Source: Thiotrichales bacterium
GTDB taxonomy: Bacteria > Pseudomonadota > Gammaproteobacteria > UWMA-0217
Direction: 5' to 3'
NCBI GenBank assembly: GCA_024763135.1
Contig: JANTGD010000231.1
Coordinates: 1-6,020 of the forward strand
DNA length: 6,020 nt
Position numbers and translations under genes: made by a program. Every line of letters begins with the position of its first letter. Positions within the stretch are counted from its first letter, which is position 1. The notes below the pieces were generated by a model. The model was not told the origin of the DNA and ran no database searches. It saw only the letters and a program-made list of their open reading frames with translations. This document shows, in pieces, positions 1 through 5,781 of this stretch.

Positions 1-523
1 TGCAGCGCAGCGAAATCCGGGATGAACTGAACACAGCTCCGATTTTCCCGGATTACTCAGGCTCCATCCGGGCTACAAAAATATCACCTGCACAATAACC
101 CTGTGCGACCGGCAACCAGGCGATTCATTGCTCCCGAAATCCGCTACGTTCATCAACCAGGGCGAGGTGATCCTGATTCTGGATAACCTGCGCGTGCATC
201 ACGCCACCAAGGTCAAAGAATGGCTAGAAGGCAAGGAAGATCAGATCGAACTGTATTATCTGCCAGCCTACTCTCCGGAACTTCAATCCGGATGAATACC
301 TCAACTGTGACCTCAAGGCCGGTGTGCACTCGGGTCTGCCATCGCACTCAAAAGAAAAACTGAAAAAGAAAGAAAGCAACCAGCCACATGCGAATGCCGC
401 AGAAAAAAACCCGATCGAGTAAAGAAATACTTCAAGCATGACAAGATTTGCTATGTCGCTGAGGCGATCTATAGAGTGGCCGGGTTAATAATCAATCTAC
501 AACAAACATATTCTGACGGATAG
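1..523 (+). pseudogene. IS630-family transposase, decayed 3' part
   Basis: This is the C-terminal half of a DDE transposase, which would have cut and joined the ends of an IS630-type element. The second catalytic Asp is in LILDNLRVHH (Asp at 182-184) and the Glu is in NPDEYLN (Glu at 294-296), 36 residues apart as expected for IS630. A possible first Asp (GDE) is at 21-26, about 53 codons before the second, so an internal deletion is likely. The frame shifts three times by one extra base: at about 283-284 (PEL to NPDE), before SHMRM near 381, and in the A-run near 402-409. Correcting these restores YYLPAYSPEL-NPDEY, then SHMRMPQKKPDRV, then KKYFKHDKICYVAE, ending at TAG 521-523. The 5' part is outside the window. 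The family call is secure. Homology within positions 1-140 is weak, and the gene cannot make an active protein. Confidence 0.85.
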
Positions 524-612
524 AGAACAATCCACAGCGTTCGAGACAAGTCATGGGTTGCAAGCAAGGGTTGTTCCCTTACCAATAGACGTCACACCGG
601 GCCGTAACATCT

Positions 613-637
613 GGGGCGCTCCCTGCGGGTCGGCCCC
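613..637. other. GC-rich stem-loop in a gene-free stretch
   Basis: GGGGC at 613-617 pairs with GCCCC at 633-637. Inside this, CCC (621-623) pairs with GGG (627-629) around a TGC loop, with a 3x3 internal loop between the two stems. A 10-bp palindrome, GCCCCGGGGC, overlaps the right arm at 633-642. There is no T-run on either side, so an ordinary intrinsic terminator is not supported. The surrounding 524-763 stretch, between the transposase relic and the convergent ammonium transporter gene, has no recognisable gene. The hairpin could be a REP-like unit or a remnant of an element end, but the sequence does not decide this. Confidence 0.4.
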
Positions 638-763
638 GGGGCACCCAAACCAGCCCGCCCACGCCGAATATCAATATCCGTTTAAGCTATTTTGAACGCA
701 TCATTAGTTTTTCTCTTGGGGCTGATTCCGATGCATGGCCAAGAATATGTACAGACGAGCAAT

Positions 764-2053
764 TTAAAGTTCGGTGTATCCGCGCTCTTCGTGCAGGCTG
801 ACGTCAAGCCCCACTGATTCTTCTTCCGCGCTGACGCGCAGTGGAATCACAACATCGACCAGTTTCAACAATACAAAAGTTAAAACAGCGGTATAAGTGA
901 GGGTTGCAACCACCCCGACTGCCTGGACGCCGAGCTGGCTCGCAATGCTGTCGATACCTTGCGCAAATCCCTGACCACTGAACACGCCCAGCTCGGTCGA
1001 AGCAAACACACCTGCAAGCAAGGTACCCAGCATGCCACCCACGCCGTGGACTGGAAACACGTCCAGCGAATCATCGATCTTGAGCTTTTGTTTAATCAGT
1101 AGTGTCGCATTAAAACAAATAATACCTGCCATAAGACCGATCACAAATGCCCCCGCTGGACCAACAAAACCAGACGCCGGCGTAATGGTGCCCAAACCAG
1201 CTACCATGCCAGTCGAAATGCCTAACACCGTGGGTTTGCCGAATTTTATCCACTCGATAAACATCCACGCCAAAGCGCCTGTCGCGGCAGAAATATGCGT
1301 GACCAAAATCGCCATGGCAGCATCGCCATTAGCGGCCAGAGCGCTACCTCCGTTGAAACCAAACCAGCCCACCCAAAGCATACCCGCACCAGCAACGACC
1401 ATGGTGAGATTGTGCGGCATGGTCGCTGTACCAAAATCCCGGCGTGGCCCGATGACGAGTGCTGCGACCAAAGCAGCCACCCCAGCAGTAATATGCACCA
1501 CGGTGCCCCCGGCAAAATCGAGCAATCCCATCTGATGCAACCAGCCATTGTCGCCCCATACCCAGTGGGTAATCGGTGCATACACCAACAACAACCACAG
1601 CAGCGAAAAAAGCAGTACCGCGCTAAAGCGAGTCCGCTCCGCGAAGCCACCGATAATCAGCGCCGGCGTGATAATGGCAAAGGTCATCTGAAACATTGCA
1701 AACAGCGACTCGGGGATATCACCGGCGAGGGTCTGCTCGCCGATCCCGGAAAAAAGGATATTGTCGAATCCGCCCCAAAAACTATTGGCCGTACCAAATG
1801 CTATACCATAGCCCAGTACCAACCAGAAAATTGACGCGACGCCCGCCAGAGCGAAGCACTGCATGAGCACCGACAAGACATTTTTGCTCCGCACCAAGCC
1901 GCCATAAAACATTGCAAGGCCCGGTAGCGTCATAAACAACACCAGTGCCGTCGAAGATGCGATCCACGCTGTATTCGCGCCACTCAGACCATCTGCGGCG
2001 TAGCTCCAACCGGGGAATAAAAGCAACAATATAAGAGGGAACAAGCGTTTCAT
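764..2053 (-). CDS. amtB: AmtB-family ammonium transporter
   Basis: This is an inner-membrane trimeric channel for ammonium/ammonia uptake, 429 aa. Residues 1-19 (MKRLFPLILLLLFPGWSYA) form a signal peptide, as in E. coli AmtB, followed by about 11 membrane segments. The key residues are present: the twin pore histidines H187 (DFAGGTVVHI) and H336 (DVFPVHGVGG), the Phe gate F125 (FQMTF) and F233 (WFGFNGGS), D179, W166 and S237. The C-terminal tail GLDVSLHEERGY resembles the GlnK-responsive tail of AmtB. An upstream in-frame ATG at 2107 would add 18 residues, but it has no Shine-Dalgarno site and would bury the signal peptide. The start at 2053 has GGAG 11 nt upstream. No glnK (PII) gene is adjacent in the window, although glnK-amtB linkage is usual, and no convincing sigma54 site was found upstream. 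The family assignment is very secure. Confidence 0.96.
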   Translation of the reverse strand: MKRLFPLILLLLFPGWSYAADGLSGANTAWIASSTALVLFMTLPGLAMFYGGLVRSKNVLSVLMQCFALAGVASIFWLVLGYGIAFGTANSFWGGFDNILFSGIGEQTLAGDIPESLFAMFQMTFAIITPALIIGGFAERTRFSAVLLFSLLWLLLVYAPITHWVWGDNGWLHQMGLLDFAGGTVVHITAGVAALVAALVIGPRRDFGTATMPHNLTMVVAGAGMLWVGWFGFNGGSALAANGDAAMAILVTHISAATGALAWMFIEWIKFGKPTVLGISTGMVAGLGTITPASGFVGPAGAFVIGLMAGIICFNATLLIKQKLKIDDSLDVFPVHGVGGMLGTLLAGVFASTELGVFSGQGFAQGIDSIASQLGVQAVGVVATLTYTAVLTFVLLKLVDVVIPLRVSAEEESVGLDVSLHEERGYTEL

Positions 2054-2064
2054 TCTATTTTTAT

Positions 2065-2068
2065 CTCC
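2065..2068 (-). promoter_or_regulatory. Shine-Dalgarno site deciding the amtB start
   Basis: On the minus strand GGAG lies 11 nt before the ATG at 2053-2051. The spacing is slightly long, but nothing comparable precedes the alternative ATG at 2107, where the upstream sequence is pyrimidine-rich (TCCTCCTGG). The site supports the start that gives a normal N-terminal signal peptide. Confidence 0.6.
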
Positions 2069-2304
2069 GCTTTGATTTTGGGCGAACAGTGAAAACTTGA
2101 CTGCCATCTAACGGGCCAGGAGGATACCGAAGCAATTGCCTGCGGACAACAGCTTCAGACCCAGGGACGCCATAGCTGCACGCCAACGTTACAGCGTAGC
2201 TATGCGTAGTAGCCTGTCCGCAAAGAGGGGCACGGCGAGGGGAACCCATTTTGAGAGTATTTATTTGTTTCTCTGAGACGAACAATGGCTCATATTCAAC
2301 AAAA
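2069..2304. other. amtB upstream region, no gene
   Basis: Together with the repeat fragment at 2305-2394, this fills the roughly 350-bp gap between the antiporter and amtB. A minus-strand reading frame from a TTG at 2285 to 2061 (74 aa) has no recognisable domain and no good ribosome site, so I do not treat it as a gene. A 12-bp near-palindrome, GCGTAGCTATGC, lies at about 2194-2205. I looked for the GG-N10-GC spacing of a sigma54 promoter and found no good match. The amtB promoter probably lies here but cannot be placed. Confidence 0.4.
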
Positions 2305-2394
2305 GGAAGCGCTGATCAATTCGTAACACGGCATCTTGCGGCGCAAAATCGCCCACTTCTGCGTGGCGGATCTTCGCTATAGCCACCTATATCC
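2305..2394 (-). repeat. truncated copy of the MITE-like repeat
   Basis: Starting at GGAAGC (2305), this stretch matches the reverse complement of 4232-4143. By hand alignment there are about 75 identities over 90 positions, with only 3 mismatches in the first 53. It is the same end of the element as the right end of the 4073-4232 copy, in the opposite orientation. The match fades at about 2394, so the other half, including the second terminal repeat, is missing. The truncation point is only about 10 bp from the antiporter stop codon at 2403-2405. No TTA duplication is visible at the surviving end, where the preceding bases are AAA. It contains no coding sequence. Confidence 0.85.
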
Positions 2395-2402
2395 CGGGCG
2401 GG

Positions 2403-4034
2403 CTACTGAGCCTCCTTCTTTTGGGTCGCACCCTCTTGTGGCGCGTCACTGTGGAAAATCGCAATACCTTCTCCTGTCTCCAAGCTAAGCAGACGAGCGT
2501 CGATATCGGTTAGCAATGCTTCTGCAGCTTGCGCGCCCAGACGTCCGCTCTGACGCAGTTCGAGAATTTGCGTACGCTCATACTGCAACATACGCCTGGC
2601 GAGTTGCGTGAGATCTTCCTGATAGCGCAGGCGCTCGTCGATCTCAATATCCTTCAATTCTTCGAAGGCTTGCGACGCCGCCGCCTGATAGTAATCCTTG
2701 AGCGCGGCCAAAGCCTGTTCATCATAGAGGCTGGATTTTTCCACTCTGTCGAGTTCGTCCAGTGCACGATGCGCCAATCTGACGCGGGTACGCGCTGCTT
2801 CGTAGTCTGCCAACGCCTGCGTGCTGCCGAGTACGCCGAGCTTTTCACCGAGCCAGGAAATCGTCGTACCTTGTACCAGAATCGACAGTAATACCACGCC
2901 AAATACCATGTTGATGATCAGACTCCGTTGTGCCAGATCTGCCGGCAGACTCAGCACCAAGACCATCGACAAGGCACCCCGAATGCCACCCCAGCTCAGC
3001 ATGGCGGCCCAGGAAATGGGAATTTTCAGGCGTGTCCAAAACAACACCCCGGTCGTCACATATACAATCGCAATGCGCGCGACAATCACGGCTACATAGG
3101 CCAACACGATGAACTGCCAGGTTTGAATTAGGCTTTTGAGATCAATTTCCAGGGCCATGAGCAGAAAAATCAGGGAGTTCAATGCAAAGCCCACATATTC
3201 CCAAAATGCATTGACCGCCAAACGCGTGGATGGGGACATGCCTACGCGTGCCCCGTAGTTACCGCACACCAAACCGCTGACCACCGTGCTGATGACACCG
3301 GAAAATCCAAGCTGATCTGCGACCAAAAACGAGCCGTAGGCGGCGACCGAAGTCAGCATGATCTCAACAAGAGGATCATCAATCTGGCGCAAGGCCAGCG
3401 AAACGAAAATCCCGACAATGCCACCGGTGATCAGCCCGCCACCCACCACACGCCCAAAATCTACCACCAAGCCACTGATGCTGGCCTCATTACCCATGAC
3501 CCAGGTCAGCATCAAACCGAATAATACAATTGAGGTACCGTCATTGAGCAGACTTTCACCCTCGGTCAATAGACTCAGTCGATGTGGGGCCCCCAAGTGG
3601 CGAAAAATTGCAATGACTGCGATGGGGTCAGTCGCTGCAATCGCTGCGCCAAAAATCAGCGCCAACGGCCAATCGATTGGGGGTAACACCGCATGCGGCA
3701 ACAGACTGGCGCCCGAACTCACTATCACCAGTAGCGCTGCGGTCAGACCAATCGCTGCCATGACGCCCGGAATTGCGAGACTCAATATCGGGACATTGTC
3801 ACGCCAAAGTTCGTCGAAATCGATATGGTAAGCCGCTTCAAAAATCAGTCCCGGCAGAAAAACCAGAAACAGCAGATCATGGGTCAGTTCAGGTGCTTTG
3901 AGCAGGTTCAGGGCGCCCAGCCCCAAGCCCACCAAAACGAGTGCCACCGTATACGGAAAATTCCAGCGCCGCGCTCCCACCGCGACCGCTGATGCAATTA
4001 TAAACAACAGGATAATAATCGGTTCGCTACTCAT
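2403..4034 (-). CDS. CPA1-family (NhaP-type) Na+/H+ antiporter
   Basis: This 543-aa inner-membrane protein exchanges cytoplasmic Na+ (possibly Li+ or K+) for protons, serving pH and salt homeostasis. Residues 1 to about 402 form the membrane domain of 12-13 helices. The CPA1 motifs are present: TDP with D136 (AATDPIAVIAIF), the ion-binding Asn-Asp pair N164-D165 (TEGESLLNDGTSI), R320 in a later helix, and R352 in SWGGIRGALS. Residues about 403-543 form a hydrophilic, charged and probably helical cytoplasmic tail, like the regulatory tails of NhaP/SOS1-type antiporters. The ATG at 4034 is the only sensible start, but the bases before it (CCTCCACAGAATGCCTGC) contain no Shine-Dalgarno site. The gene lies between two inverted copies of a MITE-like repeat, the intact one ending 38 bp upstream of its start. 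Ion specificity cannot be read from the sequence. Confidence 0.93.
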   Translation of the reverse strand: MSSEPIIILLFIIASAVAVGARRWNFPYTVALVLVGLGLGALNLLKAPELTHDLLFLVFLPGLIFEAAYHIDFDELWRDNVPILSLAIPGVMAAIGLTAALLVIVSSGASLLPHAVLPPIDWPLALIFGAAIAATDPIAVIAIFRHLGAPHRLSLLTEGESLLNDGTSIVLFGLMLTWVMGNEASISGLVVDFGRVVGGGLITGGIVGIFVSLALRQIDDPLVEIMLTSVAAYGSFLVADQLGFSGVISTVVSGLVCGNYGARVGMSPSTRLAVNAFWEYVGFALNSLIFLLMALEIDLKSLIQTWQFIVLAYVAVIVARIAIVYVTTGVLFWTRLKIPISWAAMLSWGGIRGALSMVLVLSLPADLAQRSLIINMVFGVVLLSILVQGTTISWLGEKLGVLGSTQALADYEAARTRVRLAHRALDELDRVEKSSLYDEQALAALKDYYQAAASQAFEELKDIEIDERLRYQEDLTQLARRMLQYERTQILELRQSGRLGAQAAEALLTDIDARLLSLETGEGIAIFHSDAPQEGATQKKEAQ

Positions 4035-4072
4035 GCAGGCATTCTGTGGAGGAAATCGCGGATAAATTTTTA

Positions 4073-4232
4073 GGAAGCTCTGAACAACTCTGGCGCGAGC
4101 ATATTGTGGTGAAAAATCGTCCAGCTCAAGGCGTGGATCGCGGGTAATAGCCGGCTATTGCGAGAAACCGTAACGCAACAGTGGGCGATTTCGCGCCGCA
4201 AGATGCCGTGTTACAAATTGATCAGAGCTTCC
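4073..4232. mobile_element. intact 160-bp MITE-like element
   Basis: The left end reads GGAAGCTCTGAACAACT. The reverse complement of the right end reads GGAAGCTCTGATCAATT. These are 17-bp terminal inverted repeats with two mismatches. Both sides are flanked by TTA (4070-4072 and 4233-4235), a likely 3-bp target duplication. The element encodes no protein. Inside are a perfect 14-bp palindrome, AATAGCCGGCTATT (4146-4159), and a small hairpin with TTGCG/CGCAA arms (4158-4178). The GGAAG...GAACAA ends resemble IS5-group termini, and a 3-bp TNA target is known for some IS5 subgroups. Mobilisation by an IS5-family transposase elsewhere in the genome is therefore plausible but not shown. It begins nine bases past the methyltransferase stop and ends 38 bp before the antiporter start. 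Confidence 0.85.
4146..4159. other. perfect 14-bp palindrome inside the MITE
   Basis: AATAGCCGGCTATT is its own reverse complement. The corresponding positions of the truncated copy (about 2378-2391) read ATAGCCACCTATAT, so this dyad is degraded there. It is probably part of the element's secondary structure rather than a host operator. Confidence 0.55.
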
Positions 4233-4240
4233 TTAAATAT

Positions 4241-4783
4241 TTATTGGTCCAATTCAACCAGGCGACGCAAACAATCGACACGTAGAGAAAATGCCGGCAC
4301 CCGTTGTCGGTAGCTGAGATACTGGGCGCCAAACTTTTCTATGGCTTCTTTTTCTTCAAAGCGCAAGACCATTACCAACATAAAAAGGATCTCCAAAGGC
4401 GCGATGATTAAAATAAAACTCGGCGAACCGATGATCAGTGCGATCGCGAGCGGAAAGAAAAACAAACCAAAGTGCATGGGGTGACGCATACAAGCATAAG
4501 GCCCGTTGGTCACCAGCTGGTTAGTCTCAAACCGCGGTACCTCGCCATTTTTCCCATAACGTGCCAACGTGCGGCCTGTCACTTTGCTGACCAAAAAAAC
4601 CACCCGTAACAATGCAATACCTAACAGCGCAGAGACTAAGTGCCAGTAGGGGTTTAAAAGCCAGCCGGGAAACCACTTGAGATCAAGCGTAATACCCAGT
4701 AAAGCGCCACCCACGAGCATGATGAACCATACCGCCATGCGTAACTTTACGGAGGACGGAGGGGCGATTTTTTGCTGCGGCAT
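4241..4783 (-). CDS. isoprenylcysteine/phospholipid methyltransferase-like membrane protein
   Basis: This 180-aa integral membrane protein belongs to the ICMT/PEMT-type SAM-dependent methyltransferase superfamily. The hydrophobic segments are at about residues 16-33, 46-68 and 105-140. The family signature is GPYACMRHPMHFG (94-106), followed by an EE pair (143-144) and FGAQYLSYRQRVP (151-163), which together form the SAM and substrate site in ICMT. The usual Tyr of RHPxY is His104 here. The substrate is unknown: bacteria generally lack prenylated CaaX proteins, and members of this family act on lipids, small molecules or unidentified targets. The ATG lies five bases after the stop of the upstream UspA-fusion gene (TAAGCAGGATG), so the two are very likely co-transcribed and translationally coupled. 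Only a weak purine-rich site (GAAGAAGAG, then CAGG) precedes the start. A MITE begins nine bases past the stop codon. Confidence 0.85.
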   Translation of the reverse strand: MPQQKIAPPSSVKLRMAVWFIMLVGGALLGITLDLKWFPGWLLNPYWHLVSALLGIALLRVVFLVSKVTGRTLARYGKNGEVPRFETNQLVTNGPYACMRHPMHFGLFFFPLAIALIIGSPSFILIIAPLEILFMLVMVLRFEEKEAIEKFGAQYLSYRQRVPAFSLRVDCLRRLVELDQ

Positions 4784-4788
4784 CCTGC

Positions 4789-5640
4789 TTACTCTTCTTC
4801 CGGAATTTTAACCACAGTCACGTCGCAGCGAACATTATTGACCAAACCGGTGGCGGTGGATCCCATCAAACGCGCTAAACCATGCCGACCATGAGAACCA
4901 ACGACCACAAGATCGACATTTTGGGCTTCAGCATAAGACAAGACCGCCGATTTGGGTGTGCCCCACAACACTTTATACTGCAAATCTGGCCAATCAATCG
5001 ATTCGGCCAACCGTTTCAAGCGCGTTTCCGCACTGTCGAACAGTAATTGGTCTTCTTTGAGATAGTCATAAGGTACGATCACACCATCGGTATCGCCTGA
5101 TTGAAACACAATATGTTCAACCGCATTGATCAATGAAAGCTTGGCATTGTAGAAACGCGCCAGCTCCAACGCGCGCTTGACTGCGGCGTCGGAAAAACGC
5201 GTAAAGTCCACCGCGACTAAAATGTGTTGATAAGGTTTGATTTCCACACTAACCGACTCCCCGCGCGATGCTGGTTGTTGATCTTCCTGCCGCAGCCAAT
5301 CCCATGCTTCTTGCAGCTGACTGCGATCGAAAAACCGAATTTCAGTTTCAGACATAATATTGGCAAGCTCAGTCACCCATTTGTGCCAACGCTTCTCTCC
5401 CACCACTGCGATACGCACAAAATCACTTTGATGCTCCCGACCATACTTAAAATCATCCCAGGCAGCTTTGAGCTCCCAACCCTGAAAATCCTCTAGCTCA
5501 ACGAGCAAAGACAAGGGCCCGTACTTGTGATTGATCGTCGTCAAGCGTGGCAAAAACGCCTTGTAGTCTTCATCGGTCAGCTTGCCGGTGGCTTTGAATG
5601 CAAAGATTTTCTCATCATTGACCGGAATTTCCTGAAACAT
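4789..5640 (-). CDS. SpoIIAA-like/UspA two-domain stress protein
   Basis: This 283-aa soluble cytoplasmic protein joins two domains. Residues 1 to about 118 resemble the SpoIIAA-like (STAS-fold) family once called DUF3478, with the typical pattern GKLTDEDYKAFLP, LLVELEDFQGW, WDDFKYGREH and RIAVVGEKRWHKW. Residues about 119-136 are a linker. Residues 137-279 are a universal stress protein domain, with HILVAVDFTRFSDAAVKRAL at its start and GSHGRHGLARLMGST (248-262) at the nucleotide loop. In that loop the second Gly and the GS pair are eight residues apart, not the nine of the ATP-binding G2xG9xG(S/T) motif. ATP binding is therefore uncertain, and the UspA-like (non-ATP) subgroup is possible. 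AGGAG lies 9 nt before the ATG. It is the first gene of the minus-strand cluster, behind a sigmaS-like -10 box. Domain calls are secure. The role, general stress survival, is inferred from the family. Confidence 0.9.
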   Translation of the reverse strand: MFQEIPVNDEKIFAFKATGKLTDEDYKAFLPRLTTINHKYGPLSLLVELEDFQGWELKAAWDDFKYGREHQSDFVRIAVVGEKRWHKWVTELANIMSETEIRFFDRSQLQEAWDWLRQEDQQPASRGESVSVEIKPYQHILVAVDFTRFSDAAVKRALELARFYNAKLSLINAVEHIVFQSGDTDGVIVPYDYLKEDQLLFDSAETRLKRLAESIDWPDLQYKVLWGTPKSAVLSYAEAQNVDLVVVGSHGRHGLARLMGSTATGLVNNVRCDVTVVKIPEEE

Positions 5641-5649
5641 CGTGGCGAT

Positions 5650-5654
5650 CTCCT
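5650..5654 (-). promoter_or_regulatory. Shine-Dalgarno site of the UspA-fusion gene
   Basis: On the minus strand AGGAG lies 9 nt before the ATG at 5640-5638. It confirms that start and the N-terminal SpoIIAA-like domain as part of the translated product. Confidence 0.75.
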
Positions 5655-5689
5655 AAAGATTAATGCTTACCATCTTGCAGCCTTGCCCT

Positions 5690-5721
5690 GTGGCTGTCTG
5701 TCACCTAGGTGACAGAGCCAC
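5690..5721. promoter_or_regulatory. 20-bp perfect palindrome with extended arms
   Basis: TCTGTCACCTAGGTGACAGA (5697-5716) is a perfect palindrome. Beyond a two-base bulge on the left, GTGGC (5690-5694) pairs with GCCAC (5717-5721). It lies between the divergent UspA-fusion and small-protein genes. Relative to the sigmaS-like -10 box it would fall in the 5' leader of the minus-strand transcript. It could therefore be a dimeric repressor operator (half-site TGTCACC) or a leader hairpin. The minus-strand side has no T-run. On the plus strand CCCGCCCTTTT follows, a poor terminator tail. I cannot match it to a named regulator. Confidence 0.65.
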
Positions 5722-5734
5722 CCCGCCCTTTTCA

Positions 5735-5743
5735 TTAGTATAG
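5735..5743 (-). promoter_or_regulatory. sigmaS-like -10 box for the UspA-fusion operon
   Basis: The minus strand reads CTATACTAA here, close to the sigmaS -10 consensus CTATACTTAA, with the characteristic C before TATACT. No TTGACA-like -35 lies at the 17-bp distance; the nearest TTGACC is only 11 bp away. That fits a sigmaS-type promoter better than a sigma70 one. The predicted leader is about 90 nt. A stress-sigma promoter agrees with a UspA product, but this is prediction only. Confidence 0.5.
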
Positions 5744-5747
5744 CGCT

Positions 5748-5759
5748 TTGACTGGTCAA
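5748..5759. promoter_or_regulatory. small inverted repeat TTGAC-TG-GTCAA
   Basis: This 12-bp dyad has five-base arms and lies just upstream of the sigmaS-like -10 box on the minus-strand side and 22 bp upstream of the plus-strand gene start. GC bases extend both arms with a one-base bulge on the left. It may be a regulator site acting on either divergent gene, or chance. Confidence 0.35.
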
Positions 5760-5769
5760 GCGATCCAAT

Positions 5770-5774
5770 GGAGG
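5770..5774 (+). promoter_or_regulatory. strong Shine-Dalgarno site of the 64-aa gene
   Basis: GGAGG lies 7 nt before the ATG at 5782, near-ideal sequence and spacing. This is the best evidence that the short reading frame is a real gene. Confidence 0.8.
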
Positions 5775-5781
5775 AACTCAC

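Noticed and set aside
224..439. 71-aa minus-strand frame with a hydrophobic N-terminus
   Set aside because: It lies opposite the transposase relic, whose plus-strand frames carry clear family motifs.
525..576. Inverted GAACAATCC / GGGTTGTTC pair after the transposase stop as an IS630 end
   Set aside because: Short, imperfect and widely spaced. The other end of the element is not in the window, so there is nothing to match it to.
713..742. Inverted repeat CTTGG/CCAAG just past the amtB stop as a terminator
   Set aside because: The stem is short and interrupted, with no T-run after it in the direction of amtB transcription.
1032..1834. Long plus-strand frames of 167 and 179 aa
   Set aside because: They are antisense to amtB, with low-complexity composition and no ribosome sites. 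They are shadows of the real gene.
2054..2107. N-terminal extension of AmtB from the upstream ATG at 2107
   Set aside because: No Shine-Dalgarno site, and it would place 18 polar residues before a clear signal peptide. The ATG at 2053 has GGAG upstream.
2120..2200. sigma54 (NtrC-type) promoter for amtB
   Set aside because: Candidates such as TTGGCGTGCAGCTATGGC have the wrong GG-to-GC spacing (14 rather than 12).
2061..2285. 74-aa minus-strand reading frame upstream of amtB
   Set aside because: It starts at TTG, has no good ribosome site and no recognisable domain, and overlaps the amtB start. It is probably chance.
3358..3831. 157-aa plus-strand frame
   Set aside because: It is antisense to the antiporter gene, whose catalytic motifs lie in the same stretch.
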